Assembly (NCBI GenBank): GCA_019347945.1
Contig: JAHWKK010000010.1
Span: 1-64,000, forward strand
Length of the DNA stretch: 64,000 nucleotides
DNA from: Acidobacteriota bacterium
GTDB lineage: Bacteria; Acidobacteriota; Thermoanaerobaculia; Gp7-AA8; JAHWKK01
Direction: 5' to 3'
The notes beneath the pieces were generated by a model. The model was not told the origin of the DNA. It made no database searches and saw only the letters and a list, made by a program, of their open reading frames with translations. Below, piece by piece: positions 19,965 to 29,826 of the stretch (position 1 is the stretch's first letter; every line of letters begins with the position of its first letter). Made by a program: the position numbers and the translations under genes.

Positions 19965-20731
19965 GAAATCTGATCCTGTTCCTCCTCGTGATCGGCCTGG
20001 CGGCGGCGGCTGCTGCTGCTCCGACCGTGGGAGAGCCGTTTGCGATCGATTATCCGATCGAGCCGGGCGCCCGTCTCCTGCCGGCGCCGGGGCAGAGCCC
20101 GGACTGGGAGGTCATCTCGCAAGACGGCAGCCACATGGTTCTGCGAGCCTTCCGTCCCGGAGATCTCGAACTTCGATTCGAGATTGTCGACCGTTTCGGA
20201 CGCGCTCGAAGCCTGGTCATTCCGCAGACGATTCAATCGGTCCTCGCCGAAGGTGAGACCGACCCGGCTCCGCTGTCCGGCCCGGTGCCGCCCCGCATAC
20301 AACCGATTGGCTGGATCCTCCCGGCCGTCGCGACGCTCGCTGCTCTGCTTCTCTGGTTTCCTCTGCTGCGCGTCCGAAGAGGCGTCGCAAAGGAAGGCTC
20401 CCGGATCCGACGCCGGACGTTTCGTGAGGAGCTCGAGCGCATCCGGGCACTGGACCAGAACGCGGATCGATATTCGGAGCTCGCGAACGCGCTTCGGGCT
20501 TTACTGTCCGAGCTCGACGGAAATCTCGGATTGGAGCTCACCTCGGCCGAGGTGATCGCGCAGACCACGCTCCGGATGTCCCGTCGTTACGGCCACGCGC
20601 TCGCCGTTGTTCTCCGGTTTGGCGACAGGGAGAAGTTTTCAGGCTGGGGAGCTGATCCGGGCAGGTTCGACGAAGTTTTCATGCTCGCCGAACAATTCGC
20701 GTCGCTCGAACCGCGCGAGGTGGCCGCATGA
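19961..20731 (+). CDS. Bat-operon membrane protein (DUF4381-like)
   Basis: This protein of about 256 residues has a signal peptide (LRNLILFLLVIGLAAAAAAA), a short periplasmic domain, one transmembrane helix (IGWILPAVATLAALLLWF) and a cytoplasmic helical tail. Position and architecture match the single-pass protein (DUF4381-like) between DUF58 and BatA in aerotolerance operons. No ATG, GTG or TTG gives a complete signal peptide. The best start is CTG at 19961, overlapping the previous stop as CTGA, with GAGGAGG eight bases upstream. A GTG at 19988 would cut the signal peptide. Confidence 0.75.
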   Translation: MRNLILFLLVIGLAAAAAAAPTVGEPFAIDYPIEPGARLLPAPGQSPDWEVISQDGSHMVLRAFRPGDLELRFEIVDRFGRARSLVIPQTIQSVLAEGETDPAPLSGPVPPRIQPIGWILPAVATLAALLLWFPLLRVRRGVAKEGSRIRRRTFREELERIRALDQNADRYSELANALRALLSELDGNLGLELTSAEVIAQTTLRMSRRYGHALAVVLRFGDREKFSGWGADPGRFDEVFMLAEQFASLEPREVAA

Positions 20732-21735
20732 GCACCCAGTGGGCTGATCCGCTCTGGTTCGGGGTCGTGCTGTTGCTGGTTCTGCGAGTGTGGCTGGCGA
20801 TCGGGGACACGCGCCGGGGTCGCTTCGCATTCCGCTTCTCATCGCTGCAGCTCGTCGACACCGCGCGAGCGAAAGCAGGACCGACTCGATGGATCCCTTT
20901 CACGCTCGAGCTCGCGGGCTTGATCCTCGTGATCATCGCACTGGCCAGACCCCAATGGGTCGAGACGTCGGAGAACCAGCGGGAGGGAATCGACATCGCG
21001 ATTGTCCTCGATGCATCCGGCAGTATGGCGGCGGAGGACTTCCGCCCCGACAACCGATTCGCCGTCGCCCGGCGCCTCGTGTCGGAGTTCATCGACCAGC
21101 GCACCGATGACCGTATCGGGATCGTCACGTTCGGTTCCAGAGCGGCCACACGAGCGCCCGTCTCGTTCGATCGCGACATCGCGAGAATGAGCCTGGCGGC
21201 AGCACAGATCGGCGAGAACGGGGACGGTACGGCGATCGGCCAGGCGGTCGCGACGGCCGTGAATCGACTCAGACCCTCGAAAACCGAGTCACGCGTCATC
21301 ATTCTCCTGACCGATGGCGTGAACAACTCCGGCACGGTCGATCCCAACACCGCTGCGGAGCTCGCCGCCGCGCTGGGAATCCGCGTCTATACGATCGGGG
21401 TGGGGAGTCTCGGACCCGTGCCGGTTCCGGTGAGATTCCAGGATCCCTTCACTAATCAGATTCGAACGCGCTATCAGTACATCCGGGCGGATCTCGACGA
21501 GGAAATACTGAAGCGTATGGCGGAAGTCACGGGAGGACACTACTTCCGTGCCACGGATTCGGAGGCGCTCGAGGCGGTGCTCGATCGGATTGACGAGCTC
21601 GAACGCTCCGAGCTCGAAGCTCCGGAACATTACCGGGTCGAGGATCGCTATTTCCGGCCGCTCACCTGGGGCCTTGCTCTCCTTTTCATTTCAGCACTCA
21701 GCGGGAACACACTATGGATCCGGATACCCAGCTGA
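20728..21735 (+). CDS. batA: BatA-like von Willebrand A membrane protein
   Basis: This 335-residue protein has two N-terminal membrane helices (about 8-24 and 58-74), a vWA domain with a complete MIDAS motif DASGSM (95-100) and a C-terminal helix (LTWGLALLFISALSG). BatA-type proteins belong to the Bacteroides aerotolerance (Bat) systems, thought to support envelope protein quality or stress resistance. The ATG overlaps the previous stop by four bases, and the next gene starts inside its last codons. A Ser/Thr-rich MIDAS implies divalent metal binding. Confidence 0.9.
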   Translation: MSTQWADPLWFGVVLLLVLRVWLAIGDTRRGRFAFRFSSLQLVDTARAKAGPTRWIPFTLELAGLILVIIALARPQWVETSENQREGIDIAIVLDASGSMAAEDFRPDNRFAVARRLVSEFIDQRTDDRIGIVTFGSRAATRAPVSFDRDIARMSLAAAQIGENGDGTAIGQAVATAVNRLRPSKTESRVIILLTDGVNNSGTVDPNTAAELAAALGIRVYTIGVGSLGPVPVPVRFQDPFTNQIRTRYQYIRADLDEEILKRMAEVTGGHYFRATDSEALEAVLDRIDELERSELEAPEHYRVEDRYFRPLTWGLALLFISALSGNTLWIRIPS

Positions 21736-22691
21736 CCTTTGCCAGACCGGAGCTTCTGGCTCTGATTCCGCTCGCGCTCGTCCTCGGGATCGTCGGGTAC
21801 TGGATGGAGCAGCAGAGACGCCGGCGGGCGAACCGGTTTCAGTCGGAGCGCCTTCGTGGTGTCGGTCTTCCGGCGCGCGCAGCGGCGCCCTGGCTCTGGA
21901 GTCTCGCCGTCGTTTCCGCGCTCGTAGCGATAGCCGGGCCGAGATACGGAATGGTCGAGATGCCGACGATGACGTCGACTCAGTCGACGGTGATCGTTCT
22001 GGATGTTTCGAACAGCATGCTGGTCGAAGACGTCGGTGCCCCGCGACTGTCAGTCGCAAAAGCGATCATGAACGAGGTTCTCAATCGCATCGGAGGGCGC
22101 GTCGGGCTGGTCGTTTTCGAGGGGAGCGCCGAGACCCTCGCACCGATCACGGACGATCATGCTGCGGTCCGCCTCATGCTCGAGTCGATCGGCACCGGGG
22201 AGCTGGTCACATCGGGGTCGAGCATCGGGCTCGCGCTCACCACCGCGCTCGACCTCTTCGAGCGCGCCGGGACGGATTCCGGAATGATGATACTGGTCAG
22301 CGACGGCGAGAACCGCGGTGGAACCGTCGATCGCGCGCTGGAAACAGCTCGCCAGCGAAACGTGCGGATCCACACCGTGCTGGTCGGCACTCTCGCAGGT
22401 GGCCCGATCCCTGCCGATGATGGGAACCTCCGGGATGATGACGGCAGGATCGTCGTCAGCCGGGCACGTCCGGAGGACCTCCGGAAGATCGCGGCGGAAA
22501 CGGGCGGGTCGTATTTCGAGAATCCCTTCAACGAGAGCGGTGTGCGCGGGATCGCCAGCACCATCGGACGAGGCGGCACCGCCGAGGATGACGCTACCGT
22601 CGCGGTTCCGGCCGATCGGTATCAGCTTCCGCTCGGCATTGCTCTCCTCTTCTTTCTTCTCTCCTCTTTCGTCAGGAGGGGTGCGGAATGA
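21714..22691 (+). CDS. batB: BatB-like von Willebrand A membrane protein
   Basis: This second vWA protein has 325 residues. Its membrane helices are near 14-30 and 60-77 and at the C-terminus (PLGIALLFFLLSSF). The MIDAS motif reads DVSNSM (97-102), the form typical of BatB. It starts 22 bases before the batA stop, so the two are likely made in a fixed ratio and may form a heteromer. The beta-sheet core (GLVVFEGSA, LVTSGSSIGLAL) is intact. Confidence 0.9.
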   Translation: MDPDTQLTFARPELLALIPLALVLGIVGYWMEQQRRRRANRFQSERLRGVGLPARAAAPWLWSLAVVSALVAIAGPRYGMVEMPTMTSTQSTVIVLDVSNSMLVEDVGAPRLSVAKAIMNEVLNRIGGRVGLVVFEGSAETLAPITDDHAAVRLMLESIGTGELVTSGSSIGLALTTALDLFERAGTDSGMMILVSDGENRGGTVDRALETARQRNVRIHTVLVGTLAGGPIPADDGNLRDDDGRIVVSRARPEDLRKIAAETGGSYFENPFNESGVRGIASTIGRGGTAEDDATVAVPADRYQLPLGIALLFFLLSSFVRRGAE

Positions 22692-23341
22692 AGCTCCTGG
22701 TTCCCATGATCATCGGGGCTCTGTCGTTCGGAACCGTCTGGAGCGCGCTCACTCGGGAGTCGAGCTCGTCGCGTGCGGCCGCAGAGGGAATCGAGGCGTG
22801 GGAGCGGGAGGAGACGGGCGCGGCAGCGGAGGCATTCGGAACCGCCTGGCAGATACGGAAAGACCCCGGTTCCGCCTTCAATCTCGGAACGACACTGGCC
22901 GCGGGAGGCGAGCGAGATCTCGCGCTCCGCTTCCTCGAACAAGCCCGGACCGATCCTGGTCTCGCACCCGCATCCTTCTACAACGAAGGGACATTCGAGC
23001 TCGGGAACGGGAATCTGGAGGCATCGATCGAGGCGCTCAAGCAGTCGCTGAGACTCGACCCGGGCAATCGCAACGCCAAGCGAAACCTCGAGATTGCGCT
23101 GCAACAGCGCGAGGAGGAACAAAGCCGCAACCAGGAACAGCGCGGAGGCGGAGAGGAAGGCGAGGATCAGCAGCAGCAACCCGAGGAGGGCGAACAGGAG
23201 GGCCGAGAGTCGGAGGAGGGGAGCGAGGCCGAATCCGACCCCCGGCTCGAATCGATCCTGCAGTCGGTCGAAGATCAGGAGCGGGAAGAGCTTTCGAGGA
23301 TGCGTCGTGCACGAGCCCGAAGCCGGGGCAACGACTGGTGA
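22688..23341 (+). CDS. batC: BatC-like TPR protein
   Basis: This 217-residue exported protein has an N-terminal signal or anchor (MKLLVPMIIGALSFGTVWSA). Tetratricopeptide repeats follow (SAFNLGTTLAAGGERDLAL, ASFYNEGTFELGNGNLEAS, LKQSLRLDPGNRNAKRNLE). A highly charged Glu/Gln-rich stretch (about 138-180) leads into a basic tail. Position between BatB and BatD and the TPR content identify it as BatC-like. It overlaps both neighbours by four bases. The charged segment is probably a disordered spacer. Confidence 0.87.
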   Translation: MKLLVPMIIGALSFGTVWSALTRESSSSRAAAEGIEAWEREETGAAAEAFGTAWQIRKDPGSAFNLGTTLAAGGERDLALRFLEQARTDPGLAPASFYNEGTFELGNGNLEASIEALKQSLRLDPGNRNAKRNLEIALQQREEEQSRNQEQRGGGEEGEDQQQQPEEGEQEGRESEEGSEAESDPRLESILQSVEDQEREELSRMRRARARSRGNDW

Positions 23342-24894
23342 ACCGGATCTTTCTGCTCCTGATTCTTCTGATCGCAAGTCCCGTCGCGGCCGAAGTTTCG
23401 ATCGAGGGAGTTCCGGAGACCGTCGAAACGGGAGAGCTCTTCGACTTCGATCTCGTGCTCGAAGGGGATGACTGGTCGAAGGCCCCGGAAGAGATCGATG
23501 CTTCGAACGTCACAATCGATGGGCCGCCCGATCAGTCCACCGAGTATCGCCGGATCGACGGGGAAGTCGAGAGGATCAGGAGGTACCGTTATCGGGCCGT
23601 CGCCGGTGATCCGGGACCGGCCTGGATCGGGCCGATCGTGTTCAATCGCGGGGCTTCTGCGATCCGGGTCCACCTCAATGTCATGGAATCGAGCGTGCGC
23701 GCGGGGCTCGCACAGAGGCTCGCGGGGCCGGGTCCGTGGCTGATCGCCCGAACCGAGGACACCGAGACGTGGGAGGGAGCTCAGGTGATCGTCAGCTGGG
23801 ATCTGGTCTCCGAGGAAGCAGTGACCCGTACGGTCGTGCAGGAAGTGCCCGATACTGACGGCTTTCTGGTCGAGGAGATCGATCCCGGCGACGATCGGAT
23901 CGAGCGGATCGCCGGAAAAATCTACGTCGTTCGCTCGATCAAGAGGCTTGCTCTGGTCCCCCTCTCGGCCGGCGAGCACGATATCGGGTACGTCGAGGTG
24001 ATTGTGAACCTCGATCGATCGGGGCGCTGGACCGACCTTTTCGGTGCGCGGCTTCCGGTTTCGGTCAGGCGGCGCTCCCGACCTCTGACCATCTCCGTTG
24101 CGCCCCGTCCGCCGGGCGCGCGGCACCTCGGAAAGTTCGAAATGGAGTGCTCGCGCCCGACCGTTTCGCCCGCGGGACCGGTCGTGATGGACGTGAGGCT
24201 GCGAGGGGAGGGAAACCTTCGGACCGTCCGTCCGCCAGCCTGGAACAGGGAGATCGATGCCCTCACACGGATCGAGCCCGGTCCGGTGAGCTGGACCTGG
24301 GACGGGAAGGTCCTCGGAATGAGCCGGAACTGGCGCTACCTGATCTTCCCGAAGGACTCCGGCGCGATGGATCTTTCCGAGCTCACGTTTTCGTTCTTCG
24401 ATACCGGGATGAAGACGGAGCGAACGGTTTCCTGCAGGCCGCACAGGATCATCGCGATGGCCTCCCGAACGCCCCCCTCCGCGCCCGACGCCGGCGCGGA
24501 GATCGGCGGGGAGCCTCCGGAGACGCGGCGAGTCGAAGGCGAAGGAACGCGTTCAGCCATACTGATTGCCGGGGCGCTGGCACTCGCGGCGGTCCTCGGA
24601 CTCTCTCTGCTGATCGGGAGCCGAAGACGGTCCCGCCTCAGGCGCCGGATCGAAAAGGAGCTCCTGGTTGCTGCCGGGCAGAGCGACTCGAGGCAGTCGG
24701 TCGAGCGGGTGCTCGTGCGGCACGGATTGAGACCCGAGGACCTCGAGGCCGGGGTAGGAGAGCTCGAGGACACGTGGCGATCGGTGGTTTCGGCGATCGA
24801 CGAGAGGCGCCGGGAGCCGTGGAGAGCGGACGAGCTGTCCTCCCTGATCGCCGCACGCCTTGGCGAGCTCGCCGATGAGATGAGTCGCCGTTGA
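23338..24894 (+). CDS. batD: BatD-like (oxygen tolerance) membrane protein
   Basis: This 518-residue protein has a signal peptide (NRIFLLLILLIASPVAA), beta-rich periplasmic domains of the BatD type (EVSIEGVPETVETGELFDFD at the mature start), a late transmembrane helix (SAILIAGALALAAVLGLSLL) and a cytoplasmic helical tail. The GTG start overlaps the batC stop by four bases. BatD is the large periplasmic member of Bat systems. It ends the operon; an AT-rich promoter-like gap follows. Confidence 0.87.
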   Translation: MNRIFLLLILLIASPVAAEVSIEGVPETVETGELFDFDLVLEGDDWSKAPEEIDASNVTIDGPPDQSTEYRRIDGEVERIRRYRYRAVAGDPGPAWIGPIVFNRGASAIRVHLNVMESSVRAGLAQRLAGPGPWLIARTEDTETWEGAQVIVSWDLVSEEAVTRTVVQEVPDTDGFLVEEIDPGDDRIERIAGKIYVVRSIKRLALVPLSAGEHDIGYVEVIVNLDRSGRWTDLFGARLPVSVRRRSRPLTISVAPRPPGARHLGKFEMECSRPTVSPAGPVVMDVRLRGEGNLRTVRPPAWNREIDALTRIEPGPVSWTWDGKVLGMSRNWRYLIFPKDSGAMDLSELTFSFFDTGMKTERTVSCRPHRIIAMASRTPPSAPDAGAEIGGEPPETRRVEGEGTRSAILIAGALALAAVLGLSLLIGSRRRSRLRRRIEKELLVAAGQSDSRQSVERVLVRHGLRPEDLEAGVGELEDTWRSVVSAIDERRREPWRADELSSLIAARLGELADEMSRR

Positions 24895-24918
24895 CAGTTC
24901 ATACCATTTAATGCTCAA

Positions 24919-24924
24919 TATAAT
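24919..24924 (+). promoter_or_regulatory. Candidate -10 box in the AT-rich gap before the Lpt genes
   Basis: A perfect TATAAT occurs in an unusually AT-rich stretch (24895-24950), 80 bases before the next gene. The only good -35 (TTGACA at 24891-24896) is 22 bases away, which is too far for a standard promoter; a weaker TTCATA (24898-24903) is 15 away. It is a plausible start of the lptCA-lptB-rpoN transcript. Confidence 0.45.
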
Positions 24925-25004
24925 CGACAAAATGATCTATTCATCGGCACGACGATGGGTCGTGAGATCCGCGGAACTAACGGTAATGCAGCGATGTTGC
25001 GGGT

Positions 25005-26981
25005 GTGCGCATGCAGCCTGAACTGGTCAAGCGTCTCAGAATAGCTCTGCCGACGCTCTTTGCGTTGTTCGCGATCCTGCTCGTTGTGAGCTGGAGGGAT
25101 CGCGCTCCGGACGTCGAGGCGCTCGAAGCGACCGACGAAAGCCGGGGAGCGGATCGCGCCGAGTTGATCTCGTACGAGTTCGAGGACACGCATCTGGTCG
25201 GCTCGCGAATCGTGGCGAAGATCCGGGCGAGGAAGACGGTCGGTTTTGAGTCGGGATGGTACCGGCTGGAAGAGGCGAGGCTGACGTTCTTCTCGGAGGA
25301 CGGTGGAACCTACGAGCTGGATGCGCCGCGGGTCGAGCTTCAGGCGAAAACGCGCGAGGCGAGGGCCGACGGAGGGGTCCGGGTGACCTCGAGCGACGGG
25401 CTCGATCTGCGCACGGAGGCAATTGTCTTCGACGGTACCACGCTGGAGAATGAGATCCCGGTCCGCTTCACGATGCCGCCGTGGCGGGGAAGCGCCAACG
25501 GGGTCGACCTCGATGTGGAGGAGGCGTCGCTGCGGCTTCACGGGGGCGTCGACTTTGCGATGCAGCGTGCGGGGGAAGCAGACCCGTTCACGCTCGAGGC
25601 GTCGGAGGCGAACCTGAACCGCGGCTCGGGCGAGACTCGATTCAGCGGCGATGTCACGCTTCAGCAGCGGACCGACATTGTTCGATCCGACGAGTTGATC
25701 GTCGTATTCGACGCCGATCGGACGCAGCTGGTCGGAATGGAGGGAAGGGGAAACGTCCAGATGATCGTCGCCTCCGATTCGGCGATCGGCGGCGTCAATG
25801 TCTCCGCAATGCCGGGAAACCGGGAGATCACTGCAGCCGCGTTCGACGTGAGAGTGGATGGCGATGGGGAGATCCGCGCGATCACGGCACGATCGGGGGA
25901 AGGAAAGCGGGTTCGTGCGAGGCTGGAAGGCGCGGTCGAACGGTCGGTCGAGGCGGACCTGATGACGGTCAACTTCACCCGGAAGCGGGCCGAGTCGATC
26001 GAAGGAAGCGGCAGTGTCCGGATCGTGGAAACGGGGGAGCGCGCGGGTGCAATCGAGGCCGAGCGCACGGTCATGACGATCGACCAGCGCAACGGTCAGG
26101 TAAGTCACGTGATGATGGACGGGAACGTTCGATTCTCCAACCCGGAGGCCACCGCGACTTCGACGAACGCGATTTTCAATGTGGGGAGTGATCTGATCAG
26201 GCTCACCGGCTCGGTCGAGAAGAGCCCGACGATCGAGAGCGGGTCCTACAAGGTGAAGGCAGGGGTGATCGAGCTGGAGCCCGGGAGCAGCATTCTGAGA
26301 GCCCGCGACCAGGTCGTCGCCGAGCTCTCCGGAGGGGGATCGGCAAATCTGTTCGGCGACGAATCGAGTCCGGTCTTCGTCAACTCGGATTCGATGGTGG
26401 TGAGAGAGGACGACGATCTTGCCGCTTTCAGTGGAAGCGTGCGTGCCTGGCAGGGCCGAAATACGCTTTTCGCGGACGACATCCAGATCACCAACGGCGG
26501 CAATGACGTGATCGCCCGGGGAAAGGTGAGAGGGGATCTGGTCGACCCGAACGCTCCCGCTGGTTCGCCGGTCGAGATCGAGGCTCCGAGGTTGCGCGTC
26601 GACCGGCTGGCGAGCGTCATCGAGCTCGACGGTGGAGTCGTGGTGCGGCAGCAGGGGAGGGTGATGCGAGCCGAGGAGGCGCGGCTGTTTCTGAATGAGT
26701 CGAACCGTCTGGAAAGGATGACGGCAGATGGGCGATTGATCGTCGAGGAGCTGGCGACCGGGAGGTCCGCGACGGGGGACTCGGCCGTTTACGAGCTGTC
26801 AACCGGAACGATCTCGGTCGACGGCAATCCCGCCACTCTCAACGATGCGAGGGGGTCGGTGGCAGGGCGGCGGATCGTATTCGACCTGGCCAGCAACCGC
26901 GTACGCGTCGAGAGAGGTGATTCCCAGACTGAAGCGACATACAATCAGGCCGGTGGATCGGATGATCCTTCTAGCCAGTGA
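25005..26981 (+). CDS. LptC/LptA-like LPS export protein (fused OstA domains)
   Basis: This 658-residue protein has an N-terminal membrane anchor (about 11-29). An LptC-like beta-jellyroll region follows ([35 protein letters not shown]), then several LptA/OstA-type repeats ([57 protein letters not shown]). LptC and LptA are normally separate and form the periplasmic bridge that carries LPS to the outer membrane. Here one chain seems to combine them. The LptB gene follows with a four-base overlap. The start may be GTG 25005 or ATG 25011; neither has a strong ribosome site. Confidence 0.85.
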   Translation: MRMQPELVKRLRIALPTLFALFAILLVVSWRDRAPDVEALEATDESRGADRAELISYEFEDTHLVGSRIVAKIRARKTVGFESGWYRLEEARLTFFSEDGGTYELDAPRVELQAKTREARADGGVRVTSSDGLDLRTEAIVFDGTTLENEIPVRFTMPPWRGSANGVDLDVEEASLRLHGGVDFAMQRAGEADPFTLEASEANLNRGSGETRFSGDVTLQQRTDIVRSDELIVVFDADRTQLVGMEGRGNVQMIVASDSAIGGVNVSAMPGNREITAAAFDVRVDGDGEIRAITARSGEGKRVRARLEGAVERSVEADLMTVNFTRKRAESIEGSGSVRIVETGERAGAIEAERTVMTIDQRNGQVSHVMMDGNVRFSNPEATATSTNAIFNVGSDLIRLTGSVEKSPTIESGSYKVKAGVIELEPGSSILRARDQVVAELSGGGSANLFGDESSPVFVNSDSMVVREDDDLAAFSGSVRAWQGRNTLFADDIQITNGGNDVIARGKVRGDLVDPNAPAGSPVEIEAPRLRVDRLASVIELDGGVVVRQQGRVMRAEEARLFLNESNRLERMTADGRLIVEELATGRSATGDSAVYELSTGTISVDGNPATLNDARGSVAGRRIVFDLASNRVRVERGDSQTEATYNQAGGSDDPSSQ

Positions 26982-27757
26982 CCGAAACCGCGACAAGACC
27001 CGCCCCAGGCGGCCTCGAAGAGCACTCGCTCCGCGACAGGCTCTCGACCCGGAATCTGCTCAAGATCTACCGGGGTCGAAAGGTCGTGCGGGACGTTTCG
27101 ATCGACATCCGCAAGGGTGAGATCGTCGGACTCCTCGGCCCGAACGGGGCCGGCAAGACGACGACTTTTTACATGACGGTCGGATTGACCCGTCCCGACG
27201 CCGGAAGCGTAATGCTCGGCCGGGAGGAGATCACCGATCTTCCGATGTATCTCAGGGCGAAGCGGGGGATCAGCTATCTGCCGCAGGAGCCGTCCATTTT
27301 TCGGAAGCTGACGGTCGAGCAGAACCTGATGGCCGTTTTCGAGACGAGGAACATGCCGGCTGCCGAACGAGCTCAGCGCACCGAGCAACTCCTCGGGGAG
27401 TTCGGTCTGACCCACATCGCGCGAAACCGGGCCTATTCTTTGTCGGGAGGCGAACGGCGGCGATGCGAGATCGCCCGGAGCCTGGCGATCGATCCGGCAT
27501 TCATCCTGCTGGATGAGCCTTTCGCGGGAATCGATCCAATCGCAGTCTACGACATCCAGAAGATCGTTCAGGGGTTGTGTGAGAGGGGGATCGGTATCCT
27601 CATCACCGACCACAACGTGCGCGAAACTTTAAGAATCACCGATCGCGCCTATATCATTAAGGAAGGAGAAATCTTCAGACAGGGCAATCCCCGAACGCTC
27701 TCCGAAGACCCGGAGGTCAGGCGGATTTACCTCGGCGAAGAGTTCAGTCTGATCTGA
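26978..27757 (+). CDS. lptB: LPS export ABC transporter ATPase LptB
   Basis: This cytoplasmic ATPase powers LPS extraction with LptF/LptG (not in the window). Walker A is GPNGAGKTT (54-62), the signature LSGGERRR (155-162) and Walker [14 protein letters not shown]. The tail [19 protein letters not shown] is characteristic of LptB. The GTG start overlaps the lptCA stop. It has a roughly 24-residue N-terminal extension relative to most LptB proteins. It is followed after 29 bases by rpoN, the same order as in many proteobacteria. Confidence 0.96.
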   Translation: MTETATRPAPGGLEEHSLRDRLSTRNLLKIYRGRKVVRDVSIDIRKGEIVGLLGPNGAGKTTTFYMTVGLTRPDAGSVMLGREEITDLPMYLRAKRGISYLPQEPSIFRKLTVEQNLMAVFETRNMPAAERAQRTEQLLGEFGLTHIARNRAYSLSGGERRRCEIARSLAIDPAFILLDEPFAGIDPIAVYDIQKIVQGLCERGIGILITDHNVRETLRITDRAYIIKEGEIFRQGNPRTLSEDPEVRRIYLGEEFSLI

Positions 27758-27786
27758 ACGAAGGGCCGCACCGGTCCACACTCAAA

Positions 27787-29226
27787 ATGGCACTCGAACA
27801 GAAACTCAACCTCAAGATGTCTCAGAAGCTGATCATGACGCCTTCGCTGCAGCAGGCGATCAAGCTTCTGCAGCTGAGCAAGCTCGAGCTTCAGGAGGTC
27901 CTCAACGAGGAACTGCTGGAAAATCCGCTGCTGGAGGAGTCGAAGCAGGAAGAAGAGCCCGAGGCGAAGGCCGAGGAAGAGCGGAAAGAGGAAGACGACA
28001 AAGCGCGCGAAGCGGAGACCGGAGAGAAGGATTCGTTCGACGAGATCGATTACGAGGCCTATTTCCAGGACTACGTCGACTACGGCTACAACCCTCGAAT
28101 GTCGGAGGAGTACGAAGAGTACAGGATCGAGAACACGCTGACGAAGCCGCCGGATCTCTGGGACCATCTCTCATGGCAGCTCTCGATGTCGGATGCCCCT
28201 CCTCGCATCAAGGAGATCTGCGTTTTTCTGATCGGGAACGTCGACGAGGACGGCTACCTCAGAGCGTCACGGGAAGAGCTGCACGAGGCCGACTCGAGCT
28301 GGACCGACGAAGAGATCGATCAGGCGGTGGCAAAGCTCCAGTCGTTCGATCCCGCGGGCGTTGGAACGAGGGATCTGCGAGAGTGTCTTATGAACCAGCT
28401 CGAAAGGCTGGAGATCGAGGACGAGGTGGTGAATCAGGTCGTCGATCAGCATTGGCAGCTGTTCATGAATCGCCAGTACGCCCAGATCGCGAAGGCGATC
28501 GGCGTCGAGCTGAAGGAGCTCGAGGTCGTCGTCGAGACGATCAGACAGCTCGATCCGAAGCCGGGTCGCCGCTACTCCTCAGAGCGAGCGGTCTACGTCG
28601 AGCCAGACGTTCACGTCTACAAGGTCGGCGACGAATACGTGATCGTCCTCAATGAGGACGGAATGCCGAAGCTGAGAATCAACTCCCGCTACCGGAGAAT
28701 GCTCAGCCAGATGAACTCGAAGGAAGAAGGGGAAACGGTCAACTACATCAAGGAGAAGATCCGATCCGCCGTCTGGCTGATCAAATCGCTCGATCAGCGC
28801 CAGCGAACGATCTACAAGGTCGCACAATCGATCGTGAAGCACCAGCGCGAGTTTCTGGAGCTCGGCATCGAGCACCTTCGGCCGCTCGTTCTTCGCGACG
28901 TCGCCGACGACATTCAGATGCACGAGTCGACCGTCTCCAGAGTCGTGTCGAACAAATACATCCACACCCCACGGGGCGTCTTTCTGATGAAGTATTTCTT
29001 CCACAGTGGTATCGACAGCGACTACGGCGAGGACATCTCGAGCCTGGCCGTCAAGAAGAAGATCAGGACCTATATCGACCAGGAAGACCCGAAGAAACCT
29101 CTTTCGGATTCAAAGATCATGAAGATACTGAACGACGAAGGAATCAATATTGCGCGGCGGACGGTGGCCAAGTACCGCGACGAATTGAACATTCCGTCGT
29201 CGACGGATCGAAAGGCCATTTTCTGA
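27787..29226 (+). CDS. rpoN: RNA polymerase sigma-54 factor RpoN
   Basis: This is the alternative sigma factor for enhancer-dependent promoters (-24/-12). Residues 1-50 form the Gln/Leu-rich activator-interacting region I (LKMSQKLIMTPSLQQAIKLL). A strongly acidic region II follows (about 55-90), then the core-binding domain and a C-terminal DNA-binding part ending with the RpoN box ARRTVAKYR (456-464). At 479 residues it is complete. The linkage lptB-rpoN-hpf-hprK-rapZ is a classic arrangement. No enhancer-binding activator gene lies in the window. Confidence 0.97.
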   Translation: MALEQKLNLKMSQKLIMTPSLQQAIKLLQLSKLELQEVLNEELLENPLLEESKQEEEPEAKAEEERKEEDDKAREAETGEKDSFDEIDYEAYFQDYVDYGYNPRMSEEYEEYRIENTLTKPPDLWDHLSWQLSMSDAPPRIKEICVFLIGNVDEDGYLRASREELHEADSSWTDEEIDQAVAKLQSFDPAGVGTRDLRECLMNQLERLEIEDEVVNQVVDQHWQLFMNRQYAQIAKAIGVELKELEVVVETIRQLDPKPGRRYSSERAVYVEPDVHVYKVGDEYVIVLNEDGMPKLRINSRYRRMLSQMNSKEEGETVNYIKEKIRSAVWLIKSLDQRQRTIYKVAQSIVKHQREFLELGIEHLRPLVLRDVADDIQMHESTVSRVVSNKYIHTPRGVFLMKYFFHSGIDSDYGEDISSLAVKKKIRTYIDQEDPKKPLSDSKIMKILNDEGINIARRTVAKYRDELNIPSSTDRKAIF

Positions 29227-29239
29227 GCCAGGAGGGCCA

Positions 29240-29809
29240 ATGACAGTCACCGCAGAAACCATCGAGATATCCGGACGCAACGTCGAAGTCACGGATCGGC
29301 TTCGAAAGCTGATCGAAGAAAGGTTCTCGAAGATCGAAAAGTACTTCACCGACATCATCGAGGTGCGATGTGTTCTGCAGCAGGAAAAGCACCGGAACAT
29401 CTGTGAGATCTACGTCGTCGGCAAGGATTATGATGTGAAATCGATCCAGGAAGCCGACACGATGGAAGAGGCCGTCAAGGCGACCATTGGCAATCTGAAG
29501 AGCCAGGCCCGCAAGGAACGTGAGCGGATGACCGACCATCACCGCAGGGATGGGTCCACCGCGAAGCAGCGGGGGAGCGAGTGGCAGGTTCAGATCTTCC
29601 CGCGCAAGCCTTCGTCCGACTCCTATCTGTCGAGAATCATCCGGACCGATCGGCTGCCGATCGAACCGATGACGGTCGAGGAGGGAGCGATGAAGCTCGA
29701 TGACTCGAGCAATGAGTTCATCGTATTTCGAGACTCGGATACGGAGAGAGTCACCGTCATCTACAAACGAGCGGACGGAAACTTCGGTCTGATCGCACCG
29801 GAGTTCTGA
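29240..29809 (+). CDS. hpf: Ribosome hibernation promoting factor, long form
   Basis: This 189-residue protein has an N-terminal S30AE domain (about 1-100, IEISGRNVEVTDRLRKLIEE), a variable linker and the C-terminal dimerisation domain (about 130-189, IIRTDRLPIEPMTVEEGAMK). Long HPF joins two 70S ribosomes into inactive 100S dimers in stationary phase. It lies 13 bases after rpoN in the same unit. The ribosome site is CAGGAGGGCC. Confidence 0.95.
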   Translation: MTVTAETIEISGRNVEVTDRLRKLIEERFSKIEKYFTDIIEVRCVLQQEKHRNICEIYVVGKDYDVKSIQEADTMEEAVKATIGNLKSQARKERERMTDHHRRDGSTAKQRGSEWQVQIFPRKPSSDSYLSRIIRTDRLPIEPMTVEEGAMKLDDSSNEFIVFRDSDTERVTVIYKRADGNFGLIAPEF

Positions 29810-29826
29810 GGAGAGAATCGCGCCCA

